A program made the position numbers and the translations under genes. Shown piece by piece: positions 59,000-64,000 of a stretch of DNA of 64,000 nucleotides. Within the stretch, counting starts at the first letter, position 1, and the number at the start of each line of letters is the position of its first letter. The stretch spans positions 29,580,218-29,644,217 of the forward strand of contig NC_092794.1 of NCBI RefSeq assembly GCF_918797505.1. Reading direction: 5' to 3'. The notes below the pieces were generated by a model. That model saw only the letters and a program-made list of their open reading frames with translations. It ran no database searches and had not been told where the DNA came from. The stretch comes from Bemisia tabaci. Taxonomy: Eukaryota; Arthropoda; Insecta; Hemiptera; Aleyrodidae.

Positions 59000-59860
59000 C
59001 CTAATTGAGGTGGAGATTTGAAACTTGGAGGATATTTCTAGATCAAAGGGAGCTACTTATTGACCCCCTAAAATGTTCAGGAGCCCCCTCTTGGAGGGTC
59101 GGACCCAAACTTCTTTTTTCAAAGGGGAAGACCGCTTTGTGATATCCCGTTCGAAAGAGCAGAGAAAAAGAAAGATGTTGCGCTGTCCCGAGGTCATTAT
59201 CATAAACCGTTTCAAAATGGCGGCCGGTCAAAGTTCAAAATAGCCTGAAATTGACCCCTCAGCTATTTGCACATGGATTTACCTGAAAACCGGTATCTGG
59301 GGGTATTTTGACACGAGAAGAACTAATTTAATTTTGTATTTTTTCTTAAAAGCCCTGCTTTGTTAAAATGGCCGAAAATTGACCAACTCGATTTTGTGCC
59401 GACGAATTCGCCGGAAACAAGAAACACTAATTCATCGGCAAAAAATTAAGTTTGTCAATTTTCGGCCACTTTGAACCTTAACCGGCGGACATTTTAAAAA
59501 GTTAGGTTTGTTTAAAATAATTTGAAGTCAAATTAGTTCTTCTCGTGTCAAAATACCCCCAGATATCGAGTTTCAGGCAAATCCGTGTGCAAATAGCCGA
59601 GGGGTAGGGGTCAATTTTTGGCTATTTTGAACTTAGACCGGCCGCCATTTTTAAACCGTTTACGATAATGACTTCGGGTTAGCGCAAAAAAATTTCTTTT
59701 TCTATGCTTTTTCTAACGGGGTGCCACGAAGGAGGTCCGCACATTTGAGAAAAAAAAGTTGGGGGTCCGTTACCCCCCCCCCCCCTCCCAATAAAAAATT
59801 TTTTTTGGAGGGATCAAAAAATAGCTCCCTTTGATCTGGGAACGTCCTCCAAGTTTCAAG
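59000..59860. mobile_element. CAGGGTG-family foldback, copy I, both tips lost
   Basis: GAGATTTGAAACTTGGAGG, GATCAAAGGGAGCTACTTAT, AAAATGGCGGCCGGTCAAAG and GTATTTTGACACGAGAA are mirrored in the right half. The terminal CAGGGTG and CCACCCCCTCTAA blocks are missing at both ends. A C run of about 12 lies at 59775-59786. It is an older, truncated relative of copies A and F. Confidence 0.85.
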
Positions 59861-60308
59861 TACCACTCTACATCAGTACCTCAGAGCCAAAAAGTACCTA
59901 ACTCCAATTGGAGCGTTCACCACGTTAGTAGTGTACGCTCTTTCCAGTCGTTTTCCATCGGTCGTGTTAATATTATACCATTCGTAGGGCCCAGGCTGCT
60001 CCATGGGTATCGTCACAATTTTTCGCGGCGGGAACCAATACCTATTTTCTTTTTTTTAGTTACAATTTCCACCTTTTTTCTACTGTCTTGTCCATTTTAT
60101 GTAATCCTGGTACGCTTGTCTTCGATACATTTTTATTCTTACGTCTTGAAACTCGGCAAAGTACATATCAATTCATTGCTGCTTCAAAGTTCCTTCAAAT
60201 ACGTGCCGTCGTTGTGCTAAAAAATCTTTAGGTACAAAGTACCCATTCACTACATAGTATGACCCCTATGCATTAGTCCATGATCGAATGCCACGTCACA
60301 GATTACTC
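59861..60308. other. Unassigned intergenic DNA
   Basis: A 129-codon plus frame at 59831-60220 begins inside the foldback and is hydrophobic without a recognisable pattern, so it is not called. Confidence 0.35.
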
Positions 60309-62200
60309 AGCTTCAGACAAAGATAATGTAACAGTTAGATATGCGGCTAGGGCGGGGTAACCTGGACCTGTTAGAGGGTACATGCGCCTGGCAGATAGGC
60401 AGCGTGTTTTACGCAGAGGCGAACTCTCCCATAAGAAATACCTTGAAGCAATGACAAGAAGCTGGTTTTAAACAAAATAAGTGACTTTTTTCACAGAAAC
60501 TGCCTAAGCAAGGATAATTTTCAAGTTGGAGAATCCATTGGCCGTAAAGGGTCAATTATATTACTTTGAAAGTTCAATTCGACAGCTGTCGGAGTGTTAG
60601 AAAACTGCTTAAAAGTGAATAAAAGTTAGAACCTACTGGTAAATAAAAAAGAATCATTCATTATTTTCAGTTCATAAGTGCGATTATTTCATTGTTGTAA
60701 CATGTAAAGGAGACTATGCTTGCCAGTGCAGTTCAGTGCAGTGAAAGCATGGTTCTGTGTCTGGGCTCATTTCCGTGATTTTACTGTTTTGCTGATGGTA
60801 AGTATGTACGTGCTTTAAATATTGTCAGATAAACACTGTATAATTGTCATCACTGCATTCCAGGCAATTTCATCAATTTTTTCCATCATAATTGATGTTG
60901 TACTAATTACGTTTAAGCAATACGTGATTCCCTCTGGACTATTCCTGCCGAAAAATTGTCCTTGTCCACGACACAAAATCTTATTGTCTTTTCCATTGCT
61001 AATCAATTCTGTATCTCTTCTTGATGATATCCAGCTAATACCCTGGTATATGCAGTAAAGTGGCCAATTCTACGCAGGCGATTAGGCAATGCGGTAACAC
61101 CATGAATGACAGTCTTGGAATGAGGGTGAAGAGAGTAAAAATTAGAATAACTATTCCGTCTTGTTAAGGGGTTAATTGTGAATAATTTGCTTCAAAGAAC
61201 TCACTAATATCATTCTTAATAATGTTTCTAGCTATCAGAGCTTTTCAAAGTTGATGTAGAAAAATATTATTTCGAGACAAACGCGATCGAAGTTTTTGAA
61301 ACAATTTTTACGCCGAGAAGTATGTTTCTTTATCATTATGGATGAATTCCTGCTTGATTAACGATCTCAATATTTTACTAAATTACATTGTTATATTCTT
61401 GTTTGTAAGTATATGCATATATTTGCTATTGCGCGAGCATTTAATAAGAGCCACTCAACTGAGTTAAAACGGAGTCCTTGCGGTGTATTGCCTGTCTTGA
61501 CCCATACCTTTTAAAACGCCAATAGTGTTGTGATGGAAGAAAATAATGACTTACAAATTGTAACCACATGTTCACACACACACGCACGTGTGTTGAAACA
61601 CATTTGGTTCAGTGAAAATTGCACCAGTTATTTATAATACATTTTCAAACAGTGCTTTTACACCAACTCGGAGCGACCACGTGCTCAGCGCACAAGAAGA
61701 TCCTCCGAAAACAAAAAAGCTCCGTGAGTAAAAAATTATACATATTACAAGTTTTTCTACCAAATTTTAGTTTCTTTTTTACAGGATCTGATTTTCATTC
61801 ACTTTTAAGCACTCACACTTAAGCACTTTTTCAACACTCCAACACCTGTCCGCGAGATTTCATGCTGCCTTCTATGAGGAAGTAAAGATAACCTAGAATT
61901 GAACTTTCAAAGTATTGTAATTCACCTTTTTCGACCGTAAGCAAGTGAAATTTTTTTCGGATGGATTTTCCAACTTATATATTATCCTTGCACAGGCAGT
62001 TTTCGTAAAAAAAATCATATATTTTGTTTAAAACCAGCTTTATGTCATAGCTTCAATGCATTTCTTATGGGAGAGTTCGCTTCTGCGTAAAACACGCTGC
62101 CTACCCATCAGGCGCATGTACCCCCTAACAGGTCCAGATACCCCGCCCTAGGTAAGCCCGTACTGCATATCTAACTGTTACAATATCTTTGGCTTCAGAT
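60309..62200. mobile_element. 1.9-kb element with 220-bp terminal inverted repeats
   Basis: The left repeat (60309-60528) and right repeat (61966-62200) share TGTAACAGTTAGATATGC, GGGCGGGGTA, CTGGACCTGTTAG, GCGCATGTACCC-type, GGCAGCGTGTTTTACGCAGA, GCGAACTCTCCCATAAGAAA, TTTAAACAAAAT and AGGATAAT blocks. The 1.4-kb interior is AT-rich with (CA)n at about 61573 and only short frames; the best (60822-61058) is hydrophobic and unrecognised. It is a nonautonomous DNA element of unknown class. Confidence 0.85.
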
Positions 62201-62563
62201 TAGTTATTTCTCTCTCCCCCCGCGATCGCGGTCCGCACTCGTCCCGAACCTAATGCTCCCGCTACGCTCTGCACCCCGCGCCGGCGCCTCTCTTCCTTCG
62301 TCTACCTCTTTATCATTGTACCCAGGTTCTCTCTCCTCACCGAACGCAGATATTTGTTAACGCGGGGCGGGCAGCTCGCCCCACTCGTTCCTCTCTCCTC
62401 TCACTCTCATCTACGTTCGGGAGCCGGTGCGGACGTCGCGTCTCAGGATTTTCTCTCTCCGCCGCGCCGCATGCCGCTGTCAAAGGCCAAGCGACCGATG
62501 ATTATTTGCGGTCTACTATTATGTATTGTTTCCCACATTTTTAGTCATAATTTATTCATTACA
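62201..62563. other. Pyrimidine-rich, CpG-containing DNA
   Basis: CTCTC-rich and GCGC-rich sequence (GCGATCGCGG, CGCGCCGGCGCC). It differs sharply from the AT-rich flank but has no supported transcript. Confidence 0.35.
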
Positions 62564-62642
62564 GGGGGCTACGCCCCCTGGCCGCTACGCGGCCCAACCC
62601 CCTGAAGGCGCTCCGCGCCATCAATGGGCCGCTTCGCGGCCC
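62564..62642. repeat. GC hairpin cluster 3
   Basis: Four consecutive perfect hairpins: GGGGGCTACGCCCCC, GGCCGCTACGCGGCC, GGCGCTCCGCGCC and GGGCCGCTTCGCGGCCC. Each has GCTNCGC at its centre, so the other strand reads GCGNAGC. The first two plus CCAACCCCCT are the reverse complement of cluster 2. Confidence 0.9.
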
Positions 62643-62827
62643 TATTTTTACCCTCCTGTCAGTGTTAGTTTTATTTTTCCCCTAAAAAAATACGATATGA
62701 GGTATACTTTAATTTTAAACTTTACTTTAAAATACTTTAAAATTAAAAGGACGCGTTTTGGAATGACTGCTTGATGAAATATTGCAATAAAACAATGAAC
62801 AGTGAAAGTCAGGTATTAACTAAGATT

Positions 62828-62906
62828 TCATGAGTCGGGGATCGAACCCACACTGTGATCAAAGCGGACGCATTCTACGTCTCAGACGACTCGGCCACCG
62901 CTCGAT
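62828..62906 (-). tRNA. Degenerate tRNA-like sequence
   Basis: On the minus strand GGTGGCCGAGTCGTCTGAGA matches a D-arm/A-box of leucine or serine tRNA type. GTGGGTTCGATCCCC matches a T-arm/B-box. The acceptor pairing is poor and no clean anticodon stem is present, so it is a pseudogene or a SINE head. Confidence 0.5.
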
Positions 62907-63039
62907 ATGAAGTCGATGGTGCGAATCTTGTGTAGATAAGTGTAGAGCTGATGCGCAGGCTACCCAGCTACTGCGCAACCTCCTCGACCATTGCGCATCA
63001 ACCCGCGCATAGCGGTAGCAGTACTGGAGCATTCTGTAA

Positions 63040-63360
63040 ACTCACTCACTTTTATAACGTGATTTTAAAAAAACCTGGGTCCTTTTTCCAAAATCTGATT
63101 GCAGCGGGCTCATCTAGGGCCTATTACCTGTCGATTTACGCAAAAATCATGGAAATCGGCCCGGTAGAACGCTCAAACGAACTATGACAAAAAGTATAAA
63201 TTTACATTGTTTAAATGGGAGAATTCGCAACTTTACCACGTAATATAAAAAAACCTGGGCCATATTTTGAAAATCTGAAAAAAGTTGGCTTATTTAGAGG
63301 CAATTGCCCGTCGATAGCCGCAAAAATCATGAAAATCGGCCCGGTAGAACGCTGGAACTA
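63040..63360 (+). repeat. Two-unit tandem repeat, 180-bp spacing
   Basis: AACCTGGGYC at 63072 and 63252 is followed in both units by AAAATCTGA, GTCGATNNNCGCAAAAATCA and AAATCGGCCCGGTAGAACGC. Divergence is moderate in the middle and low at the 3' part. Confidence 0.8.
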
Positions 63361-64000
63361 AGCGTTACCAGTTTCGCAAAATTAGGAGGTCTTGGAGCTT
63401 ATAGTATAGATTACAGAATAGTTTAGGTATTTCGGCGAACACTGCAAACCTATGCCACTGCTCCCTTTAAAAAATGCGGTTCTGGTAACCGATGAAATTT
63501 AATATAGGATTCCGTTATTGGCTCAGCGCATGATAGGTACGCATAAAACAAAGGATGAATTAAGTGGTTAAGAGAAAGCATGTCACATAAGTCATTTTCG
63601 AAATAATTTACTTAAGCCTTTTTTCACATTAATAAATAAAAATACGGCAACTCGGGATGATTATCGTTATACAGAAGAAAAACGTCGCTAACGTCGTTTT
63701 AGAGCAAAAAAAGGAAAAGCACTTACGGTTTTCAAGTCTAAAATTATCGGTTTAGGTATCAAGAAAAACATTTTCTGACAACTTACGTCTTCTTAAACAA
63801 AATGAGTACGAAAATGGAAATGGAGGAAGCTTACATCGTGTCCCAAAAAAAAACGTGGCACTTAAGTCATTGCCGAAATGAATTGAAGTCCACGTGTGTC
63901 CTTTTTGTTAAAAATAAATACGAAAATGAAAACAGGATGAGATACGTCATTTTGAAAAAGCATGCCATTTAATATATGTTGGAAAAAAGACTGGATTTCA
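63361..64000. other. Unassigned AT-rich DNA
   Basis: TTAAGTCATT- and TACGAAAATG-like words recur at irregular spacing, possibly a decayed repeat. No gene supported. Confidence 0.35.

Noticed and set aside
59831..60220. 129-codon ORF
   Set aside because: Starts within a decayed foldback and shows only generic hydrophobic composition.

Overview
This window looks like intergenic nuclear DNA from an animal, most likely an insect or other arthropod. It is AT-rich with islands of CpG. It has long mononucleotide and dinucleotide runs and many short inverted-repeat elements, and several of those are flanked by TA duplications. It holds degenerate tRNA-like sequences and no long open reading frame. 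Splice-site-like sequences and DRE-like TATCGATA sites also fit an arthropod. I cannot name the species from sequence alone. I found no rRNA, no recognisable transposase, reverse transcriptase or viral gene, no CRISPR array and no bacterial-style operon.

The dominant content is foldback (palindromic) repeats. One family with CAGGGTG termini accounts for about ten full, nested or decayed copies: 9610-10637, 15493-16134, 18484-19837, 23777-25026, 30425-33525, 35555-36560, 44512-45708, 47045-47345, 49207-51829 and 59000-59860. Where both ends survive, TA target duplications are usually visible. Unrelated foldbacks lie at 4404-4695, 4813-5106, 12976-13134, 13184-14543, 22606-22690, 27521-28635, 30649-32615, 31631-31970, 33533-34000, 34897-35211, 37052-37709, 39559-39834, 43256-43580, 49649-50184, 52614-56151, 53971-54522, 57017-57520, 57933-58459 and 60309-62200.

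Tandem arrays are the second theme. A 175-bp satellite fills 2268-5600 and returns in inverted orientation at 7718-8280. Other, unrelated tandem families lie at 580-825, 6344-7183, 8330-8990, 17320-17860, 40200-40990, 52800-55960 and 63040-63360. Most have a period of about 165-180 bp, or twice that.

Of special note: a 1.1-kb near-perfect palindrome (27521-28635) with a tRNA-like sequence in each arm; a 2.1-kb palindrome (44047-46173) whose arms extend past the ends of the element inside it and diverge only towards the centre; a 3.5-kb element (52614-56151) with inverted repeats built of tandem units, an architecture like Drosophila Foldback elements; and clusters of GC hairpins sharing a GCGNAGC core at 16178-16325, 56387-56426 and 62564-62642.

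Coding content is sparse and uncertain. The best candidates are a small minus-strand ORF at 38397-38693 with a DRE and CpG-rich DNA upstream, a possible exon pair at 25324-25465 and 25638-25711, and a possible first exon at 17076-17175. Nothing here can be tied into a pathway.
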